64,000 nucleotides of DNA, taken from Methylobacterium hispanicum. Its GTDB lineage: Bacteria > Pseudomonadota > Alphaproteobacteria > Rhizobiales > Beijerinckiaceae. Shown piece after piece: positions 35,029 through 44,639 of this stretch. The notes beneath the pieces are model-generated. The model saw only the letters and a list, made by a program, of their open reading frames with translations, ran no database searches and was not told the DNA's origin. The translations under genes were made by a program, and so were the position numbers. Where the stretch lies: assembly GCF_022179285.1 (NCBI RefSeq), contig NZ_BPQO01000029.1:18050-82049 (forward strand), read 5' to 3'. Position 1 is the first letter of the stretch. Each line of letters begins with the position of its first letter.

Positions 35029-36198
35029 ATGCCCCATGCATCGATCGTTCTGCCCGGCCACGACGGTTCCGTCGTGGTCGAGGGCACGTCCTGGGAGGAG
35101 ATCCTCGAGAAGCTCGGGACGCACGATGCCTTGGCGGCCGTGCTCTCGCGCCTCGCCGAGAGCGAGCGCTTCGAGCGGTTCGACCGATACGACCAGAGGA
35201 GCGACGACGCGAGGTGGGCGCAGGAGGTCGCCGAGCTCTTCCTCCGCGACGGTCCCGAGGCGGCGGAGGCCCACGTGGCCGGGACCATCGGACAGTCCGC
35301 GGAAGACTACTACGACAACGTCGTCGCCGGGCAACCCGGCACGAAGCGGATCCTCGCTGCCGTGGACAAGGGGCTGCGTGCGGCCTTCCCCGACGACGAT
35401 GCGGACGAGATTCGCGAGGCCGTTGGGGACTTCCTGCGCCAACGCATGTCCGAGGCCCTGGAGGCGGCGGACAAGTCCAGGCCGTTCGACGGGATCCACC
35501 CCTCGACGAAGGTCCTCGTCGCGTTCGCACCGGGCCAGGAGACCGAGTGGCCCAACGCGGAGGATTGGAGCATCGACGGCCACGGCAAGTCCGTCCACCC
35601 CCACTGCGTCGAGCCCGGCCCGTTGCTGGCCGCCTACCTCTCATTCGCGAACGTGCCGAGGGACGAGCTGCTGGCGGCTTGGCGGACCAGGAACGATCCG
35701 GTCGACCCAGTAAACCCGGTCCGCGGGCCGGGCGAGACCGACCACGACTGGGAGCGGCGGGTCCAGCGCGCGGGGGAATGGCGGGAGTTCGACTGGCCGA
35801 CCCATTCGGCCCGCCCCCGCCTCCAGGATCCCGAAGCCATCCTCGAGGTGCTCGACAACGCGGGGTACTGCTCGATCCCGGTCATGGCGTTCCGCGTACC
35901 GCTGAGAGCCTTCCTGACGCGCGACTGGGACGCTCCGCTCGAGCTCTCCCCCGGCCCCTACGGCAAGGTCGGCGAGATCGGGCTGCACAACTTCGTCCAC
36001 GGGGCGGGTCATGCCAGGGCCAACAGGGAACCGGTGACGCTGCCGGCCGGGCGCGGCGGCTTCCGTCCGACCGAGAACTGGGGGTACGGCTACGACAAAG
36101 TCTACGGCCTCGCCCTGTCGCATCTCGACGTCGCGATCGCGGACGGCCCGAAGGCCGAGGCGGCTCCCGAGGAGCCTGTCGCCGGGCCGCGTCCCTGA
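35029..36198 (+). CDS. hypothetical protein, 389 aa
   Basis: Starts at ATG 35029 after a CAGGAG ribosome site (CCGGGCAGGAGACCAGCC). Cytoplasmic and acidic. MPHASIVLPGHDGSVVVEGT opens with a beta-rich piece, then helices (AQEVAELFLRDGPEAAEAHV). The C-terminal part (YGKVGEIGLHNFVHGAGHAR, NWGYGYDKVYGLALSHLDVA) looks conserved and contains two His that could bind metal. I do not recognise a family. Confidence 0.7.
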   Translation: MPHASIVLPGHDGSVVVEGTSWEEILEKLGTHDALAAVLSRLAESERFERFDRYDQRSDDARWAQEVAELFLRDGPEAAEAHVAGTIGQSAEDYYDNVVAGQPGTKRILAAVDKGLRAAFPDDDADEIREAVGDFLRQRMSEALEAADKSRPFDGIHPSTKVLVAFAPGQETEWPNAEDWSIDGHGKSVHPHCVEPGPLLAAYLSFANVPRDELLAAWRTRNDPVDPVNPVRGPGETDHDWERRVQRAGEWREFDWPTHSARPRLQDPEAILEVLDNAGYCSIPVMAFRVPLRAFLTRDWDAPLELSPGPYGKVGEIGLHNFVHGAGHARANREPVTLPAGRGGFRPTENWGYGYDKVYGLALSHLDVAIADGPKAEAAPEEPVAGPRP

Positions 36199-36275
36199 GC
36201 CGCCTGGGCCTGCCCGCGTCAGGGGGCAGGCCCGGCTGACCATCCGTGCCGGGAGACGGGATGCGCCCCGTCCGG

Positions 36276-36644
36276 CTATCTGATTGAGGCAAGCTCAGGA
36301 AACGGGCGCATGACCACGCCTGCGGCGTAGCAGGTGGCGGTCGTGGTCACAGGGCGCGCCCGCGATCCGTGGATCAAGCCTTCCGGCGTGACCACGAAAG
36401 TCGTACGCTGCACACCCTCGTATCCGCCGTAGTTGTTCCGAGCGTTGAACTCGACGCAGACGATTTGACGGCCGTCTACCACCGTCACGTCCGAGATGGC
36501 GGTCGAGCGCAGCGAGTACGGATCGACCAACGTCTGCACGGCCCACTGGGTTATTGCGGCCTTGTCTGCCCGGGAAGGCAGGGGGCCCGCTACCGCAGCC
36601 ACCGAAACCATGAAAACGCCAACCAGGACTACGCCGCGCAGCAT
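36276..36644 (-). CDS. small exported protein
   Basis: 122 residues from ATG 36644. The signal peptide is MLRGVVLVGVFMVSVAAVAG, with cleavage near VAG-PL. The mature domain has two Cys (IVCVEF, ATCYAAG) that may pair. The frame is open upstream to 36986 but the signal peptide and GGGGGTCATC fix the start. Sequence features such as VVDGRQIVCVEFNARNNYGG suggest a small beta protein; no family known. Confidence 0.7.
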   Translation of the reverse strand: MLRGVVLVGVFMVSVAAVAGPLPSRADKAAITQWAVQTLVDPYSLRSTAISDVTVVDGRQIVCVEFNARNNYGGYEGVQRTTFVVTPEGLIHGSRARPVTTTATCYAAGVVMRPFPELASIR

Positions 36645-37068
36645 GATGACCCCCGAGTGTTGAGACCTTTGATGCCGTGAGGCGCTGCTTGCCGTCAAAT
36701 CGTCCAGGTCAGCAGGCGGCACCCGTTCCATTGTCGGCGCGGCTTGGCGACTCCTCAGGGGCGTTGCCCATGCCAGCTCGAATTCGGCACCAGCCCGCAT
36801 GCCGATCGCAGGTAGGCCGCGACCCCGCCCAGAGTCGATGGGTCGCGCCCCGTCTTCTGTCCCGGCTCTCCCACCGGACCGCTCCGCTCGGAACTCGATT
36901 GTGCAGGATCTCCATGCTCTCGCAGCCCCGGGCTCGCGCGTGAAGACGACCTCGCGGTCGGCGAACCGCAGGCGCTCGTACAGCATCCCGATCCGGCTGC
37001 TCTTCCCGGCAACTTCGGGGCTCCCATGGAAGCGAAGATCGCACCAGAGCGCCGTCGGGCAAGCTCGT
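36645..37068. other. no confident gene
   Basis: About 420 bp between the exported protein and the phosphoesterases. Long open frames occur on both strands, as expected at this G+C content, but none has a good start, ribosome site or domain. A short stretch on the minus strand near 36986 (MLYERLRFADREVVF) looks protein-like but runs without stop into the exported gene's frame. Nothing else seen. Confidence 0.5.
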
Positions 37069-37920
37069 TCACGACGGCGCTCCCGGGCTGACGACAGGGC
37101 GCGGCGCAGCCACTTCGACGACGAGGTTCGGGTCGAAGCCGGTCGGCTGATGCTGCAACTCCCTGCTGCGTCCGTACCCGACCCACTGCACGTAGCCGCG
37201 CGGATTCGAGAGGACGCGGGTCCCGCCCAGCTCGTAGTCCGCCGCTGAGTGGATGTGCCCGTGCACCCACAGCGCGGCGCCGGACGCGGCCACGAGATCG
37301 TCGAGTCGCGAGGCGTAGGCGGAAGACAGGAGGTCGCCCTCCATGTCGGTCGGCAGGCTCAGGGCGCTCGGAGCGTGGTGGGTCACGACCACGGTCGGCC
37401 CGTCGAAGGGCTCCGCCAGCCGCGCCTTCAGCCATGCCACCGTCTTCAAGTGTTCGGACACCGCATCGTGGGGGCGGAACCGGGCGTAGTCCTTGGAGGC
37501 GAGGCGGATGCGCTGGAAGTCGTTCATGCCCGCGCCCTTCGTGCCCGCCAGCTCCATCGCCTCGCGCTGGCGCTCGTCGCCGAACAGACGGAAATCGGTC
37601 CAGAGCGTCGCGCCGAGGAAGCGCGTGCCGCCGACCACGATCTCGTCGTCCTGGAGGACGTGCACGTTCGGGAAGGCCGCGGCCGCCGCGCGGGCCTTGG
37701 CCAGCTCGCCGTCCCGCGAGGATCCGTAATGCTCGTGGTTGCCGCCGACGTAGATCACGGGCCGCTCGTCGAGGCCGAGCGCGTGGATCCGCGCCGGGGC
37801 CCGGGACATGCGGGTGACGAGGTCGCCGGCGATGACGACGACGTCGTGTTCGGGCGCATCGGTCCCGGGGTCCCAGGGCATGAACTCCTCGTGGAGATCC
37901 GACATCGGCCGAATGCGCAC
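37069..37920 (-). CDS. calcineurin-like metallophosphoesterase (second copy)
   Basis: 283 residues from GTG 37920, preceded by AAGGAG at 7 nt. Metal-site motifs are present: SDLH (after IRPM), VVIAGDLV, YVGGNHEHYG, THHAPSALSL and VHGHIHSAAD. These are the D-x-H, G-D, G-N-H-E, H and G-H-x-H blocks of the family, all intact. It is a paralogue of the gene just upstream, 48 bp away. Likely a phosphodiesterase or phosphomonoesterase; the substrate is not predictable. Confidence 0.88.
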   Translation of the reverse strand: MRIRPMSDLHEEFMPWDPGTDAPEHDVVVIAGDLVTRMSRAPARIHALGLDERPVIYVGGNHEHYGSSRDGELAKARAAAAAFPNVHVLQDDEIVVGGTRFLGATLWTDFRLFGDERQREAMELAGTKGAGMNDFQRIRLASKDYARFRPHDAVSEHLKTVAWLKARLAEPFDGPTVVVTHHAPSALSLPTDMEGDLLSSAYASRLDDLVAASGAALWVHGHIHSAADYELGGTRVLSNPRGYVQWVGYGRSRELQHQPTGFDPNLVVEVAAPRPVVSPGAPS

Positions 37921-37968
37921 TCTGATGCTCCTTGCGGCCAAGCCGGCCGGAGGTCGAAGAGGAAAGGG

Positions 37969-38772
37969 TCAGGGTACCGAAGCCACCGGGGCGTCCTGCG
38001 GTGGGTCGGGAAGCTCGAGAACGAGATCCTCGGTGAAATCGGGGTTGGCGCCGTCGTAGCCGAAGGGATTGCAGACGAGCCGCGTACCCCCGACGACGAG
38101 ATCGACGGAGTGGTGGACGTGACCGTGGATCCAGACGTCCGCTCCCCCGGCGAGGAGGCGATCGAGGGCGGATGCCGCGAAGGCCGCGGACGGGTCCCTG
38201 CGGTACCTCTCGAGGAGGCTGAGAGCCGTCGGCGCATGATGGGTCACGACGACCCTGGGCCGGCCGCGAGGCGCTTCGGCAAGAGCCGTTTCTATCGCTC
38301 CCGCGATCCGTCGGTGCCACCGGACGGCGTCGCCGGGCTTGGCGCGGCGGTCGATGCCGGCGCCGCGCACGTCCACCGGCTCGCCGAGTTGGCGGCCGAA
38401 GATGGGTCGGTCGGCGACGACGTTGAGGCTCAGGTCGGTCCACAAGGTCCCGCCGACGAAATCGACCCCGCCGACCTCGACCCAGCCCTGACCATCGAGC
38501 ATCGACACGCCGAGCGACGCCGCTGCCTCCCGTCCGCGATCGAGCTCCGCCTCGAGCGCGCGCCCCCAGAACTCGTGGTTGCCGGGCACGAAGACGGAGG
38601 GCCGTCCATCCGCCACTTCCGCGGTCCAGGCGATGCTCCGGACGATGTCGCCCTCGTAGACGTCGCCTGCCACAACGAGCAGATCGACGTCGGCCCGCAG
38701 ACGCGGCCGCCAAGCGGTGGGGGCTCCGAAATGCAGATCGGACATCGGGGTCAGCTTCAACGGTTCCCCCAT
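37969..38772 (-). CDS. calcineurin-like metallophosphoesterase (first copy)
   Basis: 267 residues from ATG 38772 (MGEPLKLTPMSDLHFG). Motifs are SDLH, LLVVAGDVYEG, FVPGNHEFWG, VVTHHAPTALSL and IHGHVHHSVD, complete for a two-metal centre. It shares the THHAP(T/S)ALSL block and overall length with the following gene, so the pair is a tandem duplication. The N-terminal extension before the first metal ligand is very short. Confidence 0.88.
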   Translation of the reverse strand: MGEPLKLTPMSDLHFGAPTAWRPRLRADVDLLVVAGDVYEGDIVRSIAWTAEVADGRPSVFVPGNHEFWGRALEAELDRGREAAASLGVSMLDGQGWVEVGGVDFVGGTLWTDLSLNVVADRPIFGRQLGEPVDVRGAGIDRRAKPGDAVRWHRRIAGAIETALAEAPRGRPRVVVTHHAPTALSLLERYRRDPSAAFAASALDRLLAGGADVWIHGHVHHSVDLVVGGTRLVCNPFGYDGANPDFTEDLVLELPDPPQDAPVASVP

Positions 38773-39029
38773 GCCGAGCCGCGTCCGGGATCGGCCGAAC
38801 GCCGGGACGCACCGTCGCCGCATCGCGTGCGCGACCGCAGGTGCCGATCGGCTCGATCGCGCGTCATGGCCGCGCTCTCCCACTGCGGTGCCTGCCTGCG
38901 CCCGGGCCTCCGAGCGCGAAGCAATGAAGCGTGAAGCATGCCGGTCTCGTCAACCCCGAAGGAACAGGTGCTTTCACCTTGCGGGAGATGCGGCGAGACT
39001 TGCGTCGGTATCGACGGAGCATCGCCGAC

Positions 39030-39662
39030 ATGACGGAACGGACTTTCGACGGGCGCGCCGACCTCGTGGCCATGGAGGTTCCGGTGACGGGCCGGGCGTC
39101 CCGGACGGTGCTGATCCGCGGGGAAGGGCTTCCGGACCTGATCGGCGTCGGGGCGGTCGACCTGCCCGACGACAGATGGCTCTCGATCGAGAACCGCGGC
39201 CGCGAGGGCCCGCTCTACTCGCAGGTCGGGACGATCCGCCAAGGCGTTCTCGCCCTGGCCGGGACCGTCACGAGATCCGCGATGCTGCGAGGGGGTCATA
39301 CGCTCGGACAGGGGGCCTCCGCTCGGGAATCGGCGGGTGGACGGATCGTCCCGACGGAGCCGGGCGAGGCCGCGTGCGGAACGGCGTCCTGGATCGGGGT
39401 GAAGGAGGACGGAACCGCCTTCATGGTGGTCGCCAACGTGGCATGGGACAGCTTCCAGCTGCGGGCGGCGCTCGCACCCCACGTCGCGGGGGCCTTCCAC
39501 CTGCAGCATCTCTGGGCCGGCACCTATCAGGCGGCGCCGGTCCTGCCGATCTTCGGCTGGGATCTCGCGATGAGCGCGCCCGTCGAACCCGTCCTTGCGG
39601 CGTCGAAGGCCGCCTCCGAAACGGAAGAGGCGCCCAGGTCGCCCCGGGCGCCTCTCGGCTGA
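39030..39662 (+). CDS. hypothetical protein, 210 aa
   Basis: Start taken as ATG 39030 (MTERTFDGRADLVAM), with GGAG about 10 nt before it, and a GAAGGAACA element 63 nt upstream as at several other genes; the frame is open back to a GTG at 38931. Cytoplasmic, beta-rich in the first half (LVAMEVPVTGRASRTVLIRG). The C-terminal half ends with FGWDLAMSAPVEPVLAASKA. No family recognised. A hairpin lies in the last codons. Confidence 0.65.
   Translation: MTERTFDGRADLVAMEVPVTGRASRTVLIRGEGLPDLIGVGAVDLPDDRWLSIENRGREGPLYSQVGTIRQGVLALAGTVTRSAMLRGGHTLGQGASARESAGGRIVPTEPGEAACGTASWIGVKEDGTAFMVVANVAWDSFQLRAALAPHVAGAFHLQHLWAGTYQAAPVLPIFGWDLAMSAPVEPVLAASKAASETEEAPRSPRAPLG
39627..39654 (+). terminator. hairpin inside the 3' end of the 210-aa gene
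   Basis: GAGGCGCCC and GGGCGCCTC form a perfect 9-bp stem with a 10-nt loop, ending 8 bases before the stop. It is probably a terminator or mRNA-end structure shared with the convergent gene. Confidence 0.45.
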
Positions 39663-39678
39663 CCCTCTTCCGCGGACC

Positions 39679-40980
39679 TCACATCCGCGGAGCGTAGGTC
39701 TCCTGCTCGTCGGGCCGAGCCGCGACGTCCGGCGGCGAGGGGAAGGCGTAGGCGTAGAGGGCCATGTCGTCGGCGAAGACCAGGGCGTCGTAGCCGTCGC
39801 GGCGGAAGACATGACCCGGCTGCGTGCGGTAGCCGGGCTGCGAGGGATGCTCCTGGACCGGCACCTCCATCACGACCTCGCCCGCGCTCCAGAATTCGTA
39901 GAACGCGGCGTAGCCTTCGGGATCGCGCGGGGCGACGGACCTCATGACGTGCTCCATCGGGAAGCCGCCGAGGTAGGGCGTCATCTGCTCGCGCATCGTG
40001 CCGCGGACGATCGGGTCGCGGTAGAGACCTCCGCTCCGGATCTCCTGGAAGTGCACGTGGAGGCCGGCGGCTTCCCGCATGATTTCGCCGATGTACCGAT
40101 CGGCCGTGCGGCCGTGGGGAACGACGGAGGGATCGACCACCTCTGGAACGCCGGCCTCGTCGCCCGCGTCGGCTTCCTCTCCGAAGCAGGCGGGGGCGGG
40201 CTGGTGGTAGGCCTCGAGCGCCCCCTGCGTGACGACGGAGTCCGGGATGCCGTTGCTGCGCAGATCGAAGAAGTGGAGGGCGAACCGGGTCTCGACGACC
40301 GGGATCCGTGCCGCCTCTCCGACCGCGGCGCGGATCGCCCGCACGTCGTCAAGGTGTCGGACGGCCTCGGGATCGTTCCGCAGGAGGTCGATCTGCGCCA
40401 GGATCGGCGAGGCGGCAGGACAGAGGACCTCGCCGTCCTCGCCGCAGCGCATGAGGTCGTTGCGGACCTCGAACCAGAGGTTCGGAGCGTCGGCCCCCTC
40501 GCGCCAGACGCGCCGGCCGTCGCGGACGTAGCGCTGGGGCTCCCCGTAGCGAGGCTCCCCGAGGGCCAGGTCGAGATCGTCCTCCCCGTCTTCCAGGATC
40601 CGGTCGAGGTCCACACCCTGGCCGCGCAGGCGCATGAACAGGATCTCGTCCTGTGAGAAGACGGCGCGCTCGACGAGGCGGCCTAGGCGCCGGAGCGCTT
40701 CGTCGCGGTCGTCCGCATGCATCATCGTCTCCGTGTCGCTGGACAGGTACTGGATGCGGTAGCCCTTCCAGCCCTCTTCCTCGTGCGGCGCGCCGACGGC
40801 GATCGGCACGCCCTCGAGACGGACCTCGAAGCCGCCGACGTCGGTGTCCGTCCGGACGAGGGCCAAACCCCCGACGACGATCTCGTGAAGGGACCAGTCG
40901 CGTTCCACCTCCCCGGGGGCCGGAAGGATCGCGCGGTAGAGCGGGGCGGCGTCGAACTGTTCCTGCGTCGGAGCGGGCAT
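39679..40980 (-). CDS. hypothetical protein, 433 aa
   Basis: Starts at ATG 40980 with a perfect CAGGAGGCCAATC ribosome site. Cytoplasmic and acidic. It opens MPAPTQEQFDAAPLYRAILP and contains several possible beta-sandwich segments (LHEIVVGGLALVRTDTDVGG). The C-terminus has GYRTQPGHVFRRDGYDALVF. No domain recognised. It is 19 bp downstream of the 276-residue gene, in one operon. Confidence 0.72.
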   Translation of the reverse strand: MPAPTQEQFDAAPLYRAILPAPGEVERDWSLHEIVVGGLALVRTDTDVGGFEVRLEGVPIAVGAPHEEEGWKGYRIQYLSSDTETMMHADDRDEALRRLGRLVERAVFSQDEILFMRLRGQGVDLDRILEDGEDDLDLALGEPRYGEPQRYVRDGRRVWREGADAPNLWFEVRNDLMRCGEDGEVLCPAASPILAQIDLLRNDPEAVRHLDDVRAIRAAVGEAARIPVVETRFALHFFDLRSNGIPDSVVTQGALEAYHQPAPACFGEEADAGDEAGVPEVVDPSVVPHGRTADRYIGEIMREAAGLHVHFQEIRSGGLYRDPIVRGTMREQMTPYLGGFPMEHVMRSVAPRDPEGYAAFYEFWSAGEVVMEVPVQEHPSQPGYRTQPGHVFRRDGYDALVFADDMALYAYAFPSPPDVAARPDEQETYAPRM

Positions 40981-40999
40981 GATTGGCCTCCTGATGTCG

Positions 41000-41830
41000 T
41001 CAGATGCTCGGTGCCGCCGAGGCGGTCGAAGGGGCGGGGATCGAGGCGAAGGCCGCTTCGGCTCGCTCGACGTGGTGGTGAAGGTCCTCCCGCCCACGGA
41101 CGGCGATGCGGAAGCCCTGCAGGGCGTCGCGGGCCCCAGCCTCGAAGAGCTCCAGTGCCTGCAGGTGGGGCGCGTGGAGGCGCCAGCCTTCGGACCAGGG
41201 CGCCGGCACGTCCAGCGAGCGTTCGATCAGGTCGGCGCTCGAATGTTCGATGCCTTCGACGATGGCGAGCGCGAAGGCATCGGATGTCGCGGCCCGAAGG
41301 ACCGGCACGAGAGCGCCCGCGTGCGAAGTCTCGATCGCCTTGGTGCAGGCCTCGACGACACTCTCCGCCTCGACCTCCGTTTCCAGGACGTTCGCCTTCT
41401 CGAACCGAGCGACGGCGACGCTGTAGTCGCGCAGCCCCTGGGTACGGGCCACATTCTTCATTGACGGATTGATGAAGGTTCTCAGCAGCACGTCGATAGC
41501 AGTGCCTGCGTCCGAACCACGGGTCAGCGATGCAACTTGTTCCATCTCGCGGAGGAGCACGGCCACGGCGTGCGACTTCGGCCAATCCACGCCGAGATGT
41601 GCCGCACCCTCACCGAACCGCGACGGGATTCCTCGAGATCCGCCGGCCGCATCCGTCACGGCGACGACGTAGGCCGCCTTGGGATCGCAGGTGGCCCCGA
41701 CCGCGCTCAGTCGACCTTCGTCGAACAAACGGATTGCCTCGACGCAGGCTGCGGCGGGATCGGCGGCGCGTACATGGGCGACACCTCTCTCGTCGCGGGC
41801 CATCCGCCCGACTGTGATACGGTACTTCAT
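41000..41830 (-). CDS. hypothetical protein with an internal duplication
   Basis: 276 residues. The N-terminal YRITVGRMARDERG...AACVEAIRL resembles a later stretch, YSVAVARFEKANVL...VVEACTKAIE, in strand-helix order, so the protein seems to hold two copies of a small alpha/beta unit. The middle region (VAVLLREMEQVASLTRGSDA) links them. Long leader of about 55 nt between the GAAGGAACG element (41886) and ATG 41830, containing a stable hairpin. First gene of a two-gene operon. Confidence 0.7.
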   Translation of the reverse strand: MKYRITVGRMARDERGVAHVRAADPAAACVEAIRLFDEGRLSAVGATCDPKAAYVVAVTDAAGGSRGIPSRFGEGAAHLGVDWPKSHAVAVLLREMEQVASLTRGSDAGTAIDVLLRTFINPSMKNVARTQGLRDYSVAVARFEKANVLETEVEAESVVEACTKAIETSHAGALVPVLRAATSDAFALAIVEGIEHSSADLIERSLDVPAPWSEGWRLHAPHLQALELFEAGARDALQGFRIAVRGREDLHHHVERAEAAFASIPAPSTASAAPSI

Positions 41831-41863
41831 GCGCGACTCTCCATCGGCATGCAGGATAGGCGA

Positions 41864-41883
41864 GGTTCCCGAAAACGGGAACC
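41864..41883 (-). promoter_or_regulatory. perfect hairpin in the 5' leader
   Basis: GGTTCCCG-TTTT-CGGGAACC, an 8-bp perfect stem with a T4 loop on the minus strand, lies between the dispersed element and the start codon of the 276-residue gene. It could be an operator palindrome or a leader RNA structure. The strand-symmetric form also allows protein binding as DNA. Confidence 0.45.
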
Positions 41884-42084
41884 GTCGTTCCTTCGCGCTC
41901 GGCGCGCCGACGGTAGAGCGCTGTTAACCGGCCGCGGAGATGATGCTTCGGCCGAACGAACGACGCGCCGTTCCATGCCTTCGCCGACCGCTCGTCCCGG
42001 GCTTCGGCAACCTGTATGGATGTGGAGCGTTTGGACATAAAAGCCTTACGGCATCAGTCGTTGCCGAAATCGAAAGGGCCGACC

Positions 42085-43944
42085 ATGGCCGCCCACGGAT
42101 ACGGCAGCCTTCCGCTGTTCGCCACCGGACTCGTTCACCGCATCGCCTCGCGCGACGAGTCGGAGACCGGCAGGGTCGTGCTCGTCGATCCGGACGGCGC
42201 GACCGTCGTTCTGACCTGCGCGGAATTCGAGGCCCGGTTCCAGCCCCTCGCCGCCGACGGCGGGCGCGCGCTGCCGCGGAATGCGTGCTTGGTCCGGACC
42301 GAAACGCCTCCAGACGACGCGATCCGAATGTCCGAAGCATACGTGCCGCTGATCGGGGTCGACGCTCCCCTCGTCGCTCAGGCGACCGCGTTGCTCGACA
42401 GACCGGAGGAGGCGTCCCACGCCGCCCATCTGCTGGAGGAGACGAAGAAGACCCTGCGCGGCTCCGTCGTCACGGTCTCCGGCTACGTCGAGGCGGCCGC
42501 GTCCAGCGCCATCATGACGTGCGCGGTGGCGCCTGCCGCGAAGCGGGCCGAAGCCGTTGCCGCGGCTTGCGCGCGGGCGGCGGCGGACTGGGCGCCTTCG
42601 ACCTTCGCCGACCGGTTCTGTCGCGATACCGGGATCCCGCGCTCGATGTGGAAGCCCGTGAGGTCCTACGAAGCCTCCGCTGCCGCCAACATCGCCTCGA
42701 TGATGGACCGGTTCGCCGGCGCCGATCTGGGCTCCTGCCTCGACCGCGCGGCCGTGATGGTGCTCAGCCGTGAGTACGCGGACGTCGTCGGCGCGGCCGA
42801 GATATGGCTCGCGGGCAGCGACCTCGTCGCGACGAGCACCGAGGAGCCGGCCCTGGCATCGCCCGAAACGCCCCAATGGGCTCTCGACTGGCGCCGTGCG
42901 TGGTTCGGCGACGGCGGCTGGTCGTGCGCGCACCGCCGCTTCGGGCCGTTCGACATCCTGGTGTTCGAGATGTCGGACATGTTCCAGGTCGTCTCGTGGC
43001 CCACGGAAGCCGGGGCCGCCCTTCCGGCGAGGGGGGCCGACGACGTCGCTCCCTATCTCGCTGGCCCGTTCTACACGCTGGACGTGGATGCGACATCGTC
43101 GGACCCGCTCGCAGCCGCTCATCTGATCGCGGAGGAAGGGTTCGGCACGCCCGTCAGCATTCCATGGGACCGGTTCCTGAGGGAATTCAGGCCCTTCCCG
43201 GCCCGCGTCGAGCGCTGGATCGCGGCCAAGCCCGTCCGCTGGCTCGAAGCTGAGGAGGCGAACTCGACCGCCGGGCTCGTCCGAGCGGACCGCTGGGGCC
43301 GTCCGACGGTTCCCTGCGCGCTGCCGCTCGCCGCGCAGATGTTCACCCTCCGCAACCTCGGCATCGACGAGAACCACATCCCGCACATCCTTGCCGAGGG
43401 CGATGCTCGACTGCTGGATCCCGACACGCCGGAAGGCCAACTCGTGGACGCGCTTCTGTCCGGCACCGTGGCCAACGCGGACGAGGAGGACTTCTCCGAC
43501 GAGGAAGCGCTGGAAGAACTTCTCGACCGGAACCAGGACCGCCTCCGCGAGGAGATCTCGACGCGCTGCCGCGGGCAGGCGCCGCGGGTCGTGGCGAAGT
43601 CGATCGGCATTCCGCCCCACGCGTGGCGCTCGAGGCGCGGCATGCCCGAACGGGAGATGGTGGCGATGCTTCTCGCCGCGCGCGACCTGTTCGGTCCCTG
43701 GGAGACGAAGATCGTCGACGACCCCGGCGCCCTGGTCGTCGATGCGGAACATGCCGGCCCGCTCAAGGACTGGCTCGTGGCGGGCGAGATGGTGGGCACG
43801 AGGCCGACGCCGCAGGGCGATCTGGTCGGCGTCCGGCGCGAGGGCTGCGACTTCCTCTGGACGGAAGCGGGGGGCGATCTGACCGTCTTCGGGTGGCGGT
43901 CCCCGCCGCAGGCCGGAGCGCCCACCAACGTCGTGCTGAACTGA
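42085..43944 (+). CDS. large hypothetical protein, 619 aa
   Basis: Starts at ATG 42085 after GAAAGGGCCGACC. No signal peptide or TM helix. It opens AAHGYGSLPLFATGLVHRIA. Ala-rich helical segments around 120-180 (VVTVSGYVEAAASSAIMTCA) and a conserved-looking C-terminal region (HAWRSRRGMPEREMVAMLLA, ARDLFGPWETKIVDDPGALV). No family recognised. It is divergent from the 276-residue gene with a 254-bp space between. Confidence 0.72.
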   Translation: MAAHGYGSLPLFATGLVHRIASRDESETGRVVLVDPDGATVVLTCAEFEARFQPLAADGGRALPRNACLVRTETPPDDAIRMSEAYVPLIGVDAPLVAQATALLDRPEEASHAAHLLEETKKTLRGSVVTVSGYVEAAASSAIMTCAVAPAAKRAEAVAAACARAAADWAPSTFADRFCRDTGIPRSMWKPVRSYEASAAANIASMMDRFAGADLGSCLDRAAVMVLSREYADVVGAAEIWLAGSDLVATSTEEPALASPETPQWALDWRRAWFGDGGWSCAHRRFGPFDILVFEMSDMFQVVSWPTEAGAALPARGADDVAPYLAGPFYTLDVDATSSDPLAAAHLIAEEGFGTPVSIPWDRFLREFRPFPARVERWIAAKPVRWLEAEEANSTAGLVRADRWGRPTVPCALPLAAQMFTLRNLGIDENHIPHILAEGDARLLDPDTPEGQLVDALLSGTVANADEEDFSDEEALEELLDRNQDRLREEISTRCRGQAPRVVAKSIGIPPHAWRSRRGMPEREMVAMLLAARDLFGPWETKIVDDPGALVVDAEHAGPLKDWLVAGEMVGTRPTPQGDLVGVRREGCDFLWTEAGGDLTVFGWRSPPQAGAPTNVVLN

Positions 43945-44141
43945 GGGGCGTGACCGCGACCGTTCGTTGCGGTCAGGATGCGACGGACCACTGGATCGCC
44001 GATGGATCCGTCCCGTGCCCAGGCAGGCGCCTTCCGGCCGTCGTGGCGGCTTGCGTGACGCGGTACTAAGCTTGGCCGACCACGAAGCAATCGCGACGGA
44101 CGGCCGCGAAGGAACGTCGTCGCCAGAGAAGCAAGGCTCCC

Positions 44142-44630
44142 ATGTCCGACCGCTACGTCGATTCCGACGGCGTCGCCCACCAAGCGATGCCGTTCTCCGA
44201 AGCCCTCGAGATCGTCCACGAGATGGCATCGTCCAACATGCTCGACGACGGGCAGGCGATGGGAGCGCCAGAACTCGAAAGGGAACGGAGCAGGCAGGAA
44301 GAAGCCGTGAACATGCTTCACGACCTCGTCGTGAACTACTCGGACCAGCTCGACGGCTCCTTCCAGCCGCCGCCCAAGGCGTCGGAGCGTCCCGCGGATC
44401 GGGAGCCCCTTCCGGTGGACGCCGACCTCACGGTGCCTTCGAACTACCTCCGGCTCTGCCTCGATCTGGCCAGTCAGGCCCACGCCTCGGACGCGGCGGA
44501 TCGGAGCCCCGGCCTGGAGGACGATACGCTCCGCCAGTCGCAGGCTCTGGACGTCGGCTGGGACCTGCTCGATCTGCACGGCCCGGAGCTCGACCTCAGC
44601 ATCACGGCGGTGCCGAGCCCGCGGTTCTGA
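44142..44630 (+). CDS. hypothetical protein, 162 aa
   Basis: Starts at ATG 44142, 25 nt after a GAAGGAACG element (44108). Cytoplasmic, mostly helical and acidic (FSEALEIVHEMASSNMLDDG, then a Pro-rich loop). The C-terminal half has LCLDLASQAHASDAADRSPG. No family known. Confidence 0.65.
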   Translation: MSDRYVDSDGVAHQAMPFSEALEIVHEMASSNMLDDGQAMGAPELERERSRQEEAVNMLHDLVVNYSDQLDGSFQPPPKASERPADREPLPVDADLTVPSNYLRLCLDLASQAHASDAADRSPGLEDDTLRQSQALDVGWDLLDLHGPELDLSITAVPSPRF

Positions 44631-44639
44631 CCGCCGGCG

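Noticed and set aside
36645..36986. N-terminal extension of the small exported protein to 36986
   Set aside because: A clear signal peptide starts at 36644 with its own ribosome-like site; the extension lacks a start signal.
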